Source: Pantoea sp. BAV 3049 (lineage in GTDB: Bacteria > Pseudomonadota > Gammaproteobacteria > Enterobacterales > Enterobacteriaceae). From it: a stretch of 64,000 bases of DNA. Both the position numbers and the translations under genes were made by a program. The stretch lies in the NCBI RefSeq assembly GCF_009765445.1, contig NZ_WHOY01000031.1:3393774-3457773 (forward strand). Direction: 5' to 3'. The notes beneath the pieces were generated by a model. The model was not told where the DNA came from and did not search any database. It worked only from the letters and a program-made list of their open reading frames with translations. This document shows positions 8,520 to 18,560 of the stretch, piece after piece; the first letter of the stretch is position 1, and each line of letters starts with the position of its first letter.

Positions 8520-10100
8520 ATGCCACTTTCTACAACAGTCACGCGGCATGTTACCAATCCGCGCAAAATTGCCTGCTACAGTGCGACCGTTGGCTTACTC
8601 ATTTTTCTGCTTTTTATTATCATTACCCTGACGGTTATCTGGCACCGTCGCTGTGAAAGCCATGACAAACTGGCAAGGAATACCCAAAGCTTTGTTGAGA
8701 ATAGCTTTGCTGAATTATATAGCAGGCTTGCCCCACTGGAAAACGCCACTCAGCTCGGCTGCGAAAGTATCAGTAGCGATCTGACCCAACGAGCTGCTTT
8801 TACCCTGAATATCCGCGCCATCCTGCTGGTCGCCAACAAAACCGCCTTTTGTTCTTCCGCTACGGGCAGCATGCAGGTAAACATTGCGCAAATCTCCCCG
8901 GAAACCGATACCAGCAAAGACGTTGATCTTCGCCTGATCGCCCAGACGCCTATGGTGCCCGGCAAGCCAGCACTGGTAATGTGGCTGAGAGATCCCCGCT
9001 TCCCTGGCAGTGGCGTAATGACGACTATTGATATCAACCTTACCTCCTATCTGTTGCTGGCCTCCCGCCAGCCGGAAGTCAGCGGAATTGCCATCGTCGC
9101 CGGAGATAAAGCCCTGACCAGCTGGGAGCAAAAGGTCATCGACCTCAGCACTCTGCCCCATCATCCACTGCGAACCGTGACCATTCCAGGCTATCCGATC
9201 ACCCTGCTGCTGTATGGCGAGACTCTGCCTCTGCGTGACATCTATATGGTGCTGCTGGTCGGGTTGCTGTTAAGCCTGCTCGGTGCTGGTGTTTTTTTCC
9301 TGCTGCTCACGCTGCGCATGCGCCCTGGTAAAGAGATCCTGCTGGGGATTAAGCGCGGCGAGTTTCACGTTGAATACCAGCCGGTGATTGAGGCCGCAAC
9401 GGGTAAAACCTGCGGTCTGGAAGCGCTGCTGCGCTGGATCCATCCGACTGAAGGCCGCATTCCGCCGGATAGTTTTATCAGCTATGCGGAAAGCCAAAAC
9501 CTTATTGCCCCGCTCACCCGTCACTTGTTTGAGCTGGTGGCGCGGGACAGTTATAAATTCAGACATGCCGTGCCTGCCGGAACAGATCTCAATCTTAATC
9601 TCTCCCCCAATCATCTGGCCGATAACAATTTCTGCCGTGATGTGTCCAACTGGCTGCAGGCGATGCCCCAGGACCACTTCAGTTATGTGTTTGAAATCAC
9701 CGAGCGGAGTATGGTGGCTGAACATAATGCCATCGAAATGTTTGACTGGATCCGCAGTCAGGGGATTAGCATCGCCATTGATGATTTTGGAACTGGCCAC
9801 AGTGCCCTGATTTATCTTGAGAAATTCAATTTCGATTACCTGAAAATCGATCGTGGATTTGTCCAGAGCATCGGCCATGAAACGTTGACCTCCCCCGTGC
9901 TGGATGCCGTGCTGACGCTGGCGAAAAAACTGGAGCTGCATACCGTCGCGGAAGGTGTGGAAACCAGCGAACAGGCCCGGTGGCTGCTGCGGCGCGGCGT
10001 TTCTCACCTGCAGGGCTATCTGTACAGCCCCCCGTGCACCGTTTCCCAGCTGATTGAATATTTTCAGCATGAAAGCAGTCGTGAGCCGCTGGTCAGCTAA
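8520..10100 (+). CDS. pdeN: c-di-GMP phosphodiesterase with CSS-motif sensor (PdeN/Rtn)
   Basis: This inner-membrane EAL enzyme hydrolyses cyclic di-GMP. It has a membrane helix near residues 21-41, a periplasmic CSS-motif domain (CESISS about residue 81 and FCSSATG about residue 115, whose cysteines probably sense redox state), a second helix near 240-263 and a cytoplasmic EAL domain. All catalytic signatures are intact: LEALLRW, LNLNLSPN, FEITERS, AIDDFGTG, LKIDRGFV, AEGVET and QGYLYSPP. It is 526 residues with GGGAG upstream. The gene lies before yejA, as in E. coli. Confidence 0.93.
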   Translation: MPLSTTVTRHVTNPRKIACYSATVGLLIFLLFIIITLTVIWHRRCESHDKLARNTQSFVENSFAELYSRLAPLENATQLGCESISSDLTQRAAFTLNIRAILLVANKTAFCSSATGSMQVNIAQISPETDTSKDVDLRLIAQTPMVPGKPALVMWLRDPRFPGSGVMTTIDINLTSYLLLASRQPEVSGIAIVAGDKALTSWEQKVIDLSTLPHHPLRTVTIPGYPITLLLYGETLPLRDIYMVLLVGLLLSLLGAGVFFLLLTLRMRPGKEILLGIKRGEFHVEYQPVIEAATGKTCGLEALLRWIHPTEGRIPPDSFISYAESQNLIAPLTRHLFELVARDSYKFRHAVPAGTDLNLNLSPNHLADNNFCRDVSNWLQAMPQDHFSYVFEITERSMVAEHNAIEMFDWIRSQGISIAIDDFGTGHSALIYLEKFNFDYLKIDRGFVQSIGHETLTSPVLDAVLTLAKKLELHTVAEGVETSEQARWLLRRGVSHLQGYLYSPPCTVSQLIEYFQHESSREPLVS

Positions 10101-10221
10101 TTAAATCACCTGGCAATGTCTGAAAGCGTAAAGAGCTGATTTGACGCATTGCCACGGCCATAATCCTGCTGCTACCCTTGAAGGTAAGATTGCGTTTTGG
10201 TTTCCGGAGTTGAATAACATA

Positions 10222-12030
10222 ATGATATTGCGCTGGTTTACCCTGATAGTCTTCAGTTTAACTGCCCCGGCAGTGCTGGCTGAAAATATCAATGAGAGTT
10301 ACGCTTTTGCCCAGCTTGGCGAACCGAAATACGCGACGGATTTTACCCATTATGATTATGCCAATCCGGCAGCGCCGAAAGGTGGCAGCATTACGCTTTC
10401 CGCAATTGGGACCTATGATAACTTCAACCGTTTCTCGTCACGCGGTAACCCTGGCGTGGGCACCGATACGCTGTATGACACTTTGTTCGTCAGCCCGGAT
10501 GATGAAGTCGGGACCTGGTATCCGCTGATTGCAGATTTTGCCCGTTATCCTGACAACTATCGCTGGGCGGAAGTGACCCTGAATCCACAGGCACGCTTCC
10601 AGGATGGCAGCCCCATTACCGCTGAAGATGTGGCTTTTACCTTTAATAAATTTATGACCGAAGGCGTGCCGCAGTTTCGCGTTTTTTATAAAGGAACCAC
10701 CGCTAAGGCTATCTCCAGACTGACCGTGCGCTTTGAACAGCCCACCGCCGACCGCGATAAGATGCTCTCCTTATTCAGCCTGCCGGTCTTTCCGGAAAAG
10801 TTCTGGAAAAACCATAATCTCAGCGAACCTCTGCCTGCACCTCCCCTTTCGAGCGGCCCTTACCGCATAACCAGTTATAAAGTCGGCCAGTCGATTACCT
10901 ATTCGCGGGTGAAGGATTACTGGGCGGCCAATTTGCCGGTGAATAAAGGACGCTTTAATTTCGATACCCTGCGCTACGATTACTATCTGGATGACAATGT
11001 CGCTTTTGAGGCGTTTAAAGCGGGTGCGTTTGATTTTCGCTCTGAGGGTTCAGCGAAGAAATGGGCCACGCAGTATCAGGGCAAGAATTTTGCCAGCCAC
11101 TTTATTGTAAAAGATGAGCAGCCAAATACTGTGGCAACCGCCAGCAGCTGGCTGGCGTTCAACGTGCAGAAACCGCAGTTCAGCGACAGGCGGGTGCGCG
11201 AAGCCATTTCGCTGGTGCTGGATTTTGAGTGGATGAATAAAGCGTTATTTTATGGTGCCTATAAACGCACCACCAGCTACTTCCAGAACACCGAATATGC
11301 CGCACGGGGATATCCGGAGGCAAAAGAGCTGGAGATCCTGGCACCGTTCAAAGGGAAGATACCGGACGAAGTGTTTTCACAAATCTGGCAACCATCCCAT
11401 ACCGACGGCAGCGGATACGACCGCACTAATCTGCTAAAGGCGCTGGAATTACTCAAACAGGCTGGCTGGGAGCTGAAAAATCAGCAGCTGATCAATGTGA
11501 AAACCGGGACTCCTTTCAGTTTCGAAATGATGCTACGCAGCGGCGGTAACGACCAGTGGGTGCTACCTTTCCAGCACAATCTGGCCCGGCTGGGGATCAA
11601 ACTGAATATCCGGCAGGTCGACAGCTCGCAATATCTGGCGCGCCTGCGTAAAAGTGATTTTGATATGGTGATGTCGCCGTACCCGGCGATGCCTTTTCCG
11701 GACAGTAACCTGCAGATTTACTGGGCCACGGCCTATATCAACTCCAGCTATAACCGACCGCATGTCTCCAGCCCGGTGATTGACGAGCTGGTTAATCAGA
11801 TCAATCAGCATCAGGGCGATAAAGAGGCGTTGCTGCCGCTGGGACGTGCCCTTGACCGGGTGCTGCTGTGGAACTATTACATGATCCCGATGTGGTTTAA
11901 CGGCGAAAACCGTTACGCTTACTGGAACAAGTTTTCCATGCCTGCCACACGTCCGACCTATGCTTTAGGCTTCGACAGCTGGTGGTACGATGTTAACAAA
12001 GCCGCGCAGCTGCCGGCCCAACGCCGTTAA
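10222..12030 (+). CDS. yejA: Periplasmic oligopeptide-binding protein (YejA)
   Basis: YejA is the solute-binding component of the YejABEF importer, which in E. coli takes up microcin C and oligopeptides. The ATG at 10222 gives 602 residues beginning with a clear signal peptide, [20 protein letters not shown], cleaved before ENINES. This start is preferred over the upstream frame at 10141, which would bury the signal. The mature protein has the SBP_bac_5 family features: YDTLFV, FTFNKF, SGPYRI and [19 protein letters not shown]. The gene is first in yejABEF, with yejB starting 10 bases after its stop. Confidence 0.95.
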   Translation: MILRWFTLIVFSLTAPAVLAENINESYAFAQLGEPKYATDFTHYDYANPAAPKGGSITLSAIGTYDNFNRFSSRGNPGVGTDTLYDTLFVSPDDEVGTWYPLIADFARYPDNYRWAEVTLNPQARFQDGSPITAEDVAFTFNKFMTEGVPQFRVFYKGTTAKAISRLTVRFEQPTADRDKMLSLFSLPVFPEKFWKNHNLSEPLPAPPLSSGPYRITSYKVGQSITYSRVKDYWAANLPVNKGRFNFDTLRYDYYLDDNVAFEAFKAGAFDFRSEGSAKKWATQYQGKNFASHFIVKDEQPNTVATASSWLAFNVQKPQFSDRRVREAISLVLDFEWMNKALFYGAYKRTTSYFQNTEYAARGYPEAKELEILAPFKGKIPDEVFSQIWQPSHTDGSGYDRTNLLKALELLKQAGWELKNQQLINVKTGTPFSFEMMLRSGGNDQWVLPFQHNLARLGIKLNIRQVDSSQYLARLRKSDFDMVMSPYPAMPFPDSNLQIYWATAYINSSYNRPHVSSPVIDELVNQINQHQGDKEALLPLGRALDRVLLWNYYMIPMWFNGENRYAYWNKFSMPATRPTYALGFDSWWYDVNKAAQLPAQRR

Positions 12031-12040
12031 GGAGTCGAGT

Positions 12041-13132
12041 TTGGGCGCTTATCTGCTTCGCAGACTTTTACTGATTATTCCCACCCTGTGGGCGATTATC
12101 ACCATCAACTTCTTTATCGTTCAAATCGCGCCGGGCGGCCCGGTCGATCAGGCACTGGCAAACATCGAGTTTGGCCAGACCACGGGAATGCCTGGTTCCG
12201 GCAGCAATGCGCAAAGTCAGGGTCGTAACACGCTGAACGTTAACCCTGCTGACGGTCAGTATCGCGGTTCACGCGGGTTAGATCCGGAAGTGGTGGCTGA
12301 GATCACCAAACGCTATGGCTTTGATAAGCCAATCTACGAGCGTTACTTCACCATGCTGTGGAACTATGTGCGCTTTGATTTTGGCGACAGTCTGTTTCGA
12401 AGCAGCTCGGTAATCCAGTTGATCAAAGAGAGCCTGCCGGTTTCCGTCACGCTGGGCCTGTGGAGCACGTTAATTATCTATCTGGTGTCGATCCCGCTGG
12501 GGATCAAAAAGGCCGTGCGTAACGGCAGCGCCTTCGATGTCTGGAGCAGCACGCTGATCATCGTCGGCTATGCCATTCCCGCCTTCCTGTTCGGAACCCT
12601 GCTGATCGTGCTGTTCGCCGGAGGCAGCTATCTGGACTGGTTCCCGCTGCGGGGGCTGGTCTCCGCCCAGTTCGACAGCCTGCCGTGGTACGGTAAAATC
12701 ACCGACTACCTGTGGCATATCACCCTGCCCGTAACTGCAACTGTGATTGGCGGTTTTGCCACGCTGACCATGCTGACCAAAAACTCGTTTATGGATGAGA
12801 TCCGCAAGCAGTACGTGGTCACCGCCCGCGCCAAAGGGCTGGACGAGAACAAAATCCTCTACCGCCACGTGTTCCGCAATGCCATGCTGCTGGTTATTGC
12901 CGGGTTTCCGGCCACTTTTATCAGCATGTTCTTTACCGGCTCGCTGCTGATTGAAGTGATGTTCTCCCTGAACGGTCTGGGGCTGCTGGGCTATGACGCG
13001 ACCATCCAGCGCGACTACCCGGTGATGTTCGGCACGCTGTATATCTTCACCCTGATCGGGCTGCTGCTGAATATCCTCAGCGATATGACCTACACGCTGG
13101 TCGATCCGCGCATTGATTTTGAGGCACGATGA
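12041..13132 (+). CDS. yejB: Microcin C/oligopeptide ABC permease (YejB)
   Basis: YejB is one of two inner-membrane permeases of YejABEF, of the DppB/OppB type. A TTG start at 12041 is chosen: GGAG sits 6 bases upstream and the protein then begins (M)[18 protein letters not shown], matching E. coli YejB. The longer ATG frame at 11990 would overlap yejA by 41 bases. The 363-residue protein has six helices, a periplasmic insert after TM1 (residues about 30-110) and the EAA loop [18 protein letters not shown]. It overlaps yejE by 4 bases. Confidence 0.93.
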   Translation: MGAYLLRRLLLIIPTLWAIITINFFIVQIAPGGPVDQALANIEFGQTTGMPGSGSNAQSQGRNTLNVNPADGQYRGSRGLDPEVVAEITKRYGFDKPIYERYFTMLWNYVRFDFGDSLFRSSSVIQLIKESLPVSVTLGLWSTLIIYLVSIPLGIKKAVRNGSAFDVWSSTLIIVGYAIPAFLFGTLLIVLFAGGSYLDWFPLRGLVSAQFDSLPWYGKITDYLWHITLPVTATVIGGFATLTMLTKNSFMDEIRKQYVVTARAKGLDENKILYRHVFRNAMLLVIAGFPATFISMFFTGSLLIEVMFSLNGLGLLGYDATIQRDYPVMFGTLYIFTLIGLLLNILSDMTYTLVDPRIDFEAR

Positions 13133-14157
13133 TGAGCCGTTTAAGCCCCGTCAATCAGGCCCGCTGGGCGCGTTTTCGCAACAACCGTCGCGGCTACTGG
13201 TCGCTGTGGATTTTTGCCATTCTGTTTATTCTCTGTCTCGGTTCAGAACTGCTGGCGAATGATAAACCGCTGCTGGTGCATTATCAGGACCGCACTTTCT
13301 TCCCGCTGCTGGTGAATTACAGCGAGACTGATTTTGGCGGCCCGCTGGCGACCGCGGCCGATTATCAGGATCCGTGGCTGAAATCGCGCATTGAGCAGCA
13401 GGGCTGGGCCATCTGGGCCCCTATCCGCTTTGGCGACGGCACCATTAACTTTGCTTCCACCACCCCCTTCCCTTCTCCGCCTTCCGCGCAGAACTGGCTG
13501 GGGACGGACGCCAACGGCGGCGACGTGCTGGCCAGATTGCTGTATGGCACACGAATTTCACTGCTGTTCGGGCTGATGCTGACGCTGGTGTCCAGCGTGA
13601 TTGGCGTGGTGGTCGGTGCCTGCCAGGGCTATTATGGCGGCCGGGTGGATTTATGGGGCCAGCGCTTTATCGAAGTCTGGTCCGGCATGCCGACGCTGTT
13701 TCTGATTATCCTGCTATCCAGCGTGATCCAGCCGGGATTCTGGTGGCTGCTGGCGATTACCGTGCTGTTCGGCTGGATGCAACTGGTGGGTGTGGTGAGG
13801 GCTGAATTCCTGCGAACCCGTAACTTCGACTATATCCGCGCTGCGCAGGCGCTGGGCGTCAGCGATCGCAAAATCATCTCCCGGCATATGCTGCCGAATG
13901 CGATGGTGGCGACCCTGACCTACCTGCCATTTATTCTTTGCGGTTCGATCACCACCCTGACCTCGCTGGATTTCCTCGGTTTTGGCCTGCCAATTGGTTC
14001 CCCTTCACTGGGCGAACTGTTGCTGCAGGGCAAGAATAACCTGCAGGCACCGTGGCTGGGAATTACGGCCTTCTTCTCTCTGGCGATCCTGCTGTCGCTG
14101 TTAATTTTTATCGGTGAGGCGGTTCGTGACGCCTTCGATCCCAGTAAGGTGCACTGA
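13129..14157 (+). CDS. yejE: Microcin C/oligopeptide ABC permease (YejE)
   Basis: YejE is the second permease of YejABEF, DppC/OppC type. It is 342 residues with an N-terminal helix (residues about 24-42), a large periplasmic insert, the [19 protein letters not shown] motif typical of the OppC N-terminus and an EAA loop [20 protein letters not shown]. Two tandem ATGs (13129 and 13132) can start it; the first overlaps the yejB stop as ATGA. Its stop overlaps the yejF ATG by one base, so the four genes are translationally coupled. Confidence 0.95.
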   Translation: MMSRLSPVNQARWARFRNNRRGYWSLWIFAILFILCLGSELLANDKPLLVHYQDRTFFPLLVNYSETDFGGPLATAADYQDPWLKSRIEQQGWAIWAPIRFGDGTINFASTTPFPSPPSAQNWLGTDANGGDVLARLLYGTRISLLFGLMLTLVSSVIGVVVGACQGYYGGRVDLWGQRFIEVWSGMPTLFLIILLSSVIQPGFWWLLAITVLFGWMQLVGVVRAEFLRTRNFDYIRAAQALGVSDRKIISRHMLPNAMVATLTYLPFILCGSITTLTSLDFLGFGLPIGSPSLGELLLQGKNNLQAPWLGITAFFSLAILLSLLIFIGEAVRDAFDPSKVH

Positions 14158-15740
14158 TGTCGCTGCTGACCGTCAAAAATTTAAGCATCGCCTTCCGTCA
14201 GGGTGGCGTCGACCGCCAGGTGGTGGACAATCTTTCCCTGTCGGTGGAGGCCGGTGAAACGCTGGCGCTGGTCGGCGAATCAGGCTCCGGCAAAAGCGTA
14301 ACGGCGCTGTCGATGATGCGCCTGCTGTCTACGCCCCCAGTGCTCTATCCACAGGGCGAGATCCTGTTCGCCGGTCAGGATGTGCTGAAGGCGGATGAGC
14401 GCACCCTGCGCGGTCTGCGGGGCAATCGTATGGCAATGATTTTCCAGGAGCCGATGGTTTCGCTTAACCCGCTACACAATATTGAAAAACAACTGTATGA
14501 GGTGCTTTCCCTGCATCGCGGCATGCGGAAAGAAGCCGCCCGCGCGGAAATGCTCACCTGTCTCGATCGCGTAGGCATTCGTCAGGCGAGCCAAAGGCTG
14601 AATGACTTCCCGCACCAGCTCTCCGGTGGCGAGCGCCAGCGCGTGATGATCGCCATGGCGCTGCTCACTCAGCCGGAGTTGCTGATCGCCGACGAACCGA
14701 CCACCGCACTGGACGTCACCGTTCAGGCCCAGATCCTGGTGTTGCTGAAAGAGCTGAAGCAGGAGATGAATATGGGCCTGCTGTTTATCACTCACAACCT
14801 GAATATCGTCCGTCAGCTGGCAGACAACGTGACGGTAATGCGCAATGGTCAGGGCGTGGAGAGCAACAGCACGCGGCAACTGTTCAGCGCCCCGCAGCAT
14901 CCTTATACCCGCGCGCTGCTGGATTCAGAACCGGAAGGCCGTCCGGCACCGGCGGATACTGAGGCTCCGCCTCTGCTGAGGGTGGAGCAGCTTAGAGTCG
15001 CTTTCCCGATTAAAAAGGGCCTGATGCGGCGGGTTAGCGGCTACCACGATGCGCTAAAGTCGCTGAGCTTTGAGCTTCGTCCGGGAGAGAGTCTGGGCCT
15101 GGTGGGCGAGTCCGGTTCGGGCAAAAGCACTACCGGTCTGGCTCTGCTGCGGCTGATTGAGTCGCAGGGGGAAATCTGGTTCGCTGACCAGCCACTGCAC
15201 CAGTGGGATCGTCGCAGAATGCTGCCGGTTCGCCGCCAGGTGCAGGTGGTCTTTCAGGATCCCAATTCCGCGATGAATCCCCGCCTGACGGTGCTGCAGA
15301 TAATTGCGGAAGGCCTGCTGGTGCATCAGCCAGATCTGACACCGCAACAGCGGGAAGAGAAAGTGATTGAGGCGATGCGCGAAGTGGGGCTCGATCCTGA
15401 AACCCGCAATCGCTACCCTGCGGAGTTTTCCGGTGGCCAGCGCCAGCGTGTAGCGATTGCGCGGGCGGTGATCCTGCAGCCGCAGCTAATCGTCCTTGAT
15501 GAGCCAACCTCTTCACTGGATCGCTCGGTGCAGAAGCAGATCCTCGCCCTGCTGAGAAAACTTCAGCAGGATCACCGGCTGGCCTATATTTTTATCAGCC
15601 ACGACCTGCAGGTGGTGCGCTCACTCTGCCATCAGGTGGTGGTGCTGCGCCAGGGAGAAGTGGTAGAACAGGGAGAGTGTGAGCAGATTTTCGCATCGCC
15701 GAAAGAGGCCTATACGCAACAACTGCTGACGCTGGGCTGA
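14157..15740 (+). CDS. yejF: Microcin C/oligopeptide ABC importer, duplicated ATPase (YejF)
   Basis: YejF powers YejABEF with two fused nucleotide-binding domains in 527 residues. Each half has a full motif set: Walker A GESGSGKS near residues 40 and 317, signature LSGGERQR and FSGGQRQR, Walker B LLIADEPT and LIVLDEPT, and H-loop histidines ITHNL and ISHDL. This two-in-one form differs from the separate OppD and OppF. It is the last gene of the operon and is convergent with yejG after a 22-base gap. No strong terminator is seen there. Confidence 0.95.
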   Translation: MSLLTVKNLSIAFRQGGVDRQVVDNLSLSVEAGETLALVGESGSGKSVTALSMMRLLSTPPVLYPQGEILFAGQDVLKADERTLRGLRGNRMAMIFQEPMVSLNPLHNIEKQLYEVLSLHRGMRKEAARAEMLTCLDRVGIRQASQRLNDFPHQLSGGERQRVMIAMALLTQPELLIADEPTTALDVTVQAQILVLLKELKQEMNMGLLFITHNLNIVRQLADNVTVMRNGQGVESNSTRQLFSAPQHPYTRALLDSEPEGRPAPADTEAPPLLRVEQLRVAFPIKKGLMRRVSGYHDALKSLSFELRPGESLGLVGESGSGKSTTGLALLRLIESQGEIWFADQPLHQWDRRRMLPVRRQVQVVFQDPNSAMNPRLTVLQIIAEGLLVHQPDLTPQQREEKVIEAMREVGLDPETRNRYPAEFSGGQRQRVAIARAVILQPQLIVLDEPTSSLDRSVQKQILALLRKLQQDHRLAYIFISHDLQVVRSLCHQVVVLRQGEVVEQGECEQIFASPKEAYTQQLLTLG

Positions 15741-15762
15741 AAGGGGCTCAGCCTGAATGTTC

Positions 15763-16104
15763 TCAGGCAGAGGCATCTTTGAAAGGCTCGGCGATGCCAA
15801 CGCCAAAATTCTTCAGGCGGCAGGTGGTGGCGCACTCATCGTGACGTGAGACAAACAGACACGGCTCCCCTTCCCATTCCACCACCGAGCAGTCGAGCTG
15901 GATTTCCGCCAGCGCGTCTTTAATCATCTGCATCACATCCCACGCCTGCTGGCCGTGATGGCTTAGCAGAGTCAGTCCGATCAGATCGTCATCCGCATCG
16001 ATGTTGCTGAGCAACAGCGGTTCCACGCGCGCGCCTGCGGTGCCACCACCCCAGCGATAGCTAAGTGGTAAACGATGGACCACTGAATGTTGTAGTGTAT
16101 TCAC
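15763..16104 (-). CDS. yejG: YejG family conserved protein
   Basis: This 113-residue protein matches E. coli YejG, especially at the C-terminus (EGEPCLFVSRHDECATTCRL and NFGVGIAEPF) and the N-terminal HSVVHRLPLSYRW. A GTG start at 16104 is chosen because GGGGAG lies 5 bases upstream and the length then equals E. coli YejG (114); the ATG at 16149 would add 15 residues not seen in the family. The function is not established. Confidence 0.85.
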   Translation of the reverse strand: MNTLQHSVVHRLPLSYRWGGGTAGARVEPLLLSNIDADDDLIGLTLLSHHGQQAWDVMQMIKDALAEIQLDCSVVEWEGEPCLFVSRHDECATTCRLKNFGVGIAEPFKDASA

Positions 16105-16391
16105 CCGTACTCCCCAGACCGGTACCGGAACCCAGCTCTGACAGCGCATGCTGAGAGGCTGGCTTCAGCTCAGTCATTCAATTGACTTACTCTCTTTATC
16201 GGCCGCAATGGCACTTAATTTGAGAGCTGACTCTCATTTTAACATTATATTTACCGTTTTAGCGGTGCGATAACAACCATTATTGTTGCGCAAAGGTAAC
16301 TTTTCGCACGGTTACTTTTACATTGTAGCAACAAAACGATCGGAAAGGAGCAGGAACGCTCACCGGGAGCGCTCCTGTTGCGGAGAGGAGT

Positions 16392-17597
16392 TTATGCTGT
16401 CGCGCCTTTACGCGGGCGGGTTGCGTAGATAAAGAGCATGATTGAAAGCGTGGCGCAGATAAAAATAGAGCCAACCATTGGCCAGGCACTGTTAAACGAC
16501 AGGGTGGATAGCAGCGCGCCGACCAGCGCACCAACGCCGAAGCGCAGCGTTCCGGCCAGCGAGGAGGCTGTACCGGCCATATGCGGAAACTCTTCCAGGA
16601 TCACTGCCATCGCATTTGATGACACCATCGCCACACAGCCAATAAACATCGCCACCCCGAAGACCAGCGGCAGGAACCCGAGATTAAACGTGCTGACCAC
16701 TACCATCCACACTGCCATGGTGAACTGCACCAGCAGACCAAAGCGGAACATTGCCAGCGGGCCGAAGCGGCGCACCGAGCGGCTGTTAATCAGCGTCATC
16801 AGGAACAGAAACACCACGTTCAGGGCAAAGTAGTAGCCAAAATCCTGCGGTGAAATATGGTTCAGCTCGATATAGACAAACGGCCCGGCATTGAGGAAAG
16901 AGAACAACCCGGCAAAGGAGAAGCCGCTCGCCAGCATATAGCTGAAGACCCGCTTGTGGCGGAACAGCGACAGAAAGTTGAACAGCGTGGTGCGCAGATG
17001 AAATTTCTGGCGTTTATCAGCCGGTAGCGTCTCTTTAATCTGGGTGACCACCAGCACCGTGGTGACCACGGCAGCAATCGAGATGGTCCAGAAGATGGCA
17101 TGCCAGCTCCAAAGCAGCAGCAGCCAGCCACCGACAATCGGTGCCATTAGCGGCGCGATGGTGGTGACCAGCATCACAAACGACATCATGCGGGAGAACT
17201 CCTCTTTCGAGTAGCTGTCACGCATCAGGGCGCTAATCACCACGCTACCCGCAGCTGCCGAGAGACCATGTAGCAGGCGCATAAAGATCAGCTGATCAAT
17301 GGTTTGTGCCATCGCACAGGCCGCCGCGGCCACCGCAAAAATCAGCGTACCCAACGCAATCACCGGTTTACGGCCAAAGCTGTCAGCCAGCGGGCCATAA
17401 ACCAGCTGGCCCAGTGCAAAGCCCAGAATGTAGATATTCAGCGTCATCTGCACGCTGCCCGCAGACACGCCAAACTCGCGGGCAATTTGCGGAAGCGCAG
17501 GCAGATACATATCAATCGACAACGGCATTAACATGGCCAGCAGACCGAGGATCACTACCAGTCCAACCGACGAGTTCTTTTCCTTACGCACCCTCAT
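16392..17597 (-). CDS. bcr: Bicyclomycin/multidrug efflux MFS transporter
   Basis: Bcr is a 12-helix drug:proton antiporter of the DHA1 group that exports bicyclomycin and, in E. coli, sulfonamides and dipeptides. The 401-residue sequence follows E. coli Bcr closely: [19 protein letters not shown] in TM1, [12 protein letters not shown] in the conserved loop 2-3, [15 protein letters not shown] in the antiporter motif C region, and [19 protein letters not shown]. It lies 16 bases downstream of rsuA on the same strand, so the two are likely cotranscribed, as in E. coli. Confidence 0.95.
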   Translation of the reverse strand: MRVRKEKNSSVGLVVILGLLAMLMPLSIDMYLPALPQIAREFGVSAGSVQMTLNIYILGFALGQLVYGPLADSFGRKPVIALGTLIFAVAAAACAMAQTIDQLIFMRLLHGLSAAAGSVVISALMRDSYSKEEFSRMMSFVMLVTTIAPLMAPIVGGWLLLLWSWHAIFWTISIAAVVTTVLVVTQIKETLPADKRQKFHLRTTLFNFLSLFRHKRVFSYMLASGFSFAGLFSFLNAGPFVYIELNHISPQDFGYYFALNVVFLFLMTLINSRSVRRFGPLAMFRFGLLVQFTMAVWMVVVSTFNLGFLPLVFGVAMFIGCVAMVSSNAMAVILEEFPHMAGTASSLAGTLRFGVGALVGALLSTLSFNSAWPMVGSIFICATLSIMLFIYATRPRKGATA

Positions 17598-17613
17598 TGC
17601 TTCAGCCTTATTA

Positions 17614-18333
17614 TTATGATTTTGTCAGTTCTGTTGGCACGCCAACGCTGGCGATCTCTTCTTCCGTCAGCGGGCGATATTCCCCAGGTTCCAGCGCTTC
17701 ATCCAGCACGATAGCTCCAATACGTTCACGGTGCAGCGCCACCACGTGGTTACCCACGGCGGCAAACATGCGTTTCACCTGATGGTAGCGCCCTTCACTG
17801 ATGGTCAGGCGAACCTGAGAGTCTCTGATCACTTCCAGCGTGGCGGGTTTGGTGAGACCTTTTTCGTTATGCAACTGCACGCCAGCAGCAAACTGCTCCG
17901 CCGTATCGTCCGCTAACGGCGATTCCAGCGTCACCAGATAGGTTTTTTCGCAGTGGTGACGTGGCGAAGTAATACGATGCGACCACTGGCCGTCATCGGT
18001 CATCAGCACCAGTCCGGTGGTGTCGATGTCCAACCGCCCCGCCGCATGCAATTTATAAGCGGTAGGCTCTTCCAGAAAGTACAGCACGGTCGGATGATCC
18101 GGATCGTCGGTGGAGCAGACGTAGCCCTGCGGCTTGTTAAGCATAAAGTAGCGTGGCCCCAGCTGAAGTTGCAGCGGATTGCCGTCATATTCCACTTCGC
18201 TTTTCGGGCTCAGCTTGAAGGAACCATCCCGGACCACGTCCCCATCAACGGTGACCTTACGTGCCCGCAGCTCACGGGCAGCAATCGCCCGGCTGACTTC
18301 CAGTTGCTGAGATAAAAATTTATCAAGTCGCAT
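17614..18333 (-). CDS. rsuA: 16S rRNA pseudouridine(516) synthase
   Basis: RsuA makes pseudouridine 516 in 16S rRNA during 30S assembly. From the ATG at 18333 the protein is 239 residues: an N-terminal S4-like RNA-binding domain ([29 protein letters not shown]) and a TruB/RsuA catalytic domain with the catalytic Asp in [12 protein letters not shown]. The longer frame reaching 18447 adds 38 residues with no family match and is rejected. The start region is divergent from radD and contains a striking palindrome at 18457-18477. Confidence 0.95.
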   Translation of the reverse strand: MRLDKFLSQQLEVSRAIAARELRARKVTVDGDVVRDGSFKLSPKSEVEYDGNPLQLQLGPRYFMLNKPQGYVCSTDDPDHPTVLYFLEEPTAYKLHAAGRLDIDTTGLVLMTDDGQWSHRITSPRHHCEKTYLVTLESPLADDTAEQFAAGVQLHNEKGLTKPATLEVIRDSQVRLTISEGRYHQVKRMFAAVGNHVVALHRERIGAIVLDEALEPGEYRPLTEEEIASVGVPTELTKS

Positions 18334-18456
18334 TAAATCTGCACTGCCTGTTTGATTGAAATTGAAACGACGCTCCCGACCGCGGAACGTTTGAAAAGAG
18401 AGTCGATTGAGTGCGCACAGAGTCTTTGAAGCGCTGCGCGCGTTCAAGAGCTGGCG

Positions 18457-18477
18457 AACTCCAGTATACCTGGAGTT
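18457..18477. promoter_or_regulatory. Operator-like palindrome between rsuA and radD
   Basis: AACTCCAG (18457-18464) and CTGGAGTT (18470-18477) are perfect inverted repeats around TATAC. The site lies 84 bases upstream of the radD ATG and 124 bases upstream of rsuA. It does not fit LexA (CTGT-N8-ACAG), Cra or CRP, so the binding factor, if any, is unknown. Confidence 0.5.
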
Positions 18478-18560
18478 GCTGCTGACGCCCAGAGGCAGAC
18501 AGGCGCGAAGCGTGCTTTCGTGGCATAATGCGGTTTTGCTCCCGGATTGCCTGAAAATTC

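Noticed and set aside
18457..18477. LexA box for radD
   Set aside because: The palindrome lacks the CTGT-N8-ACAG core.
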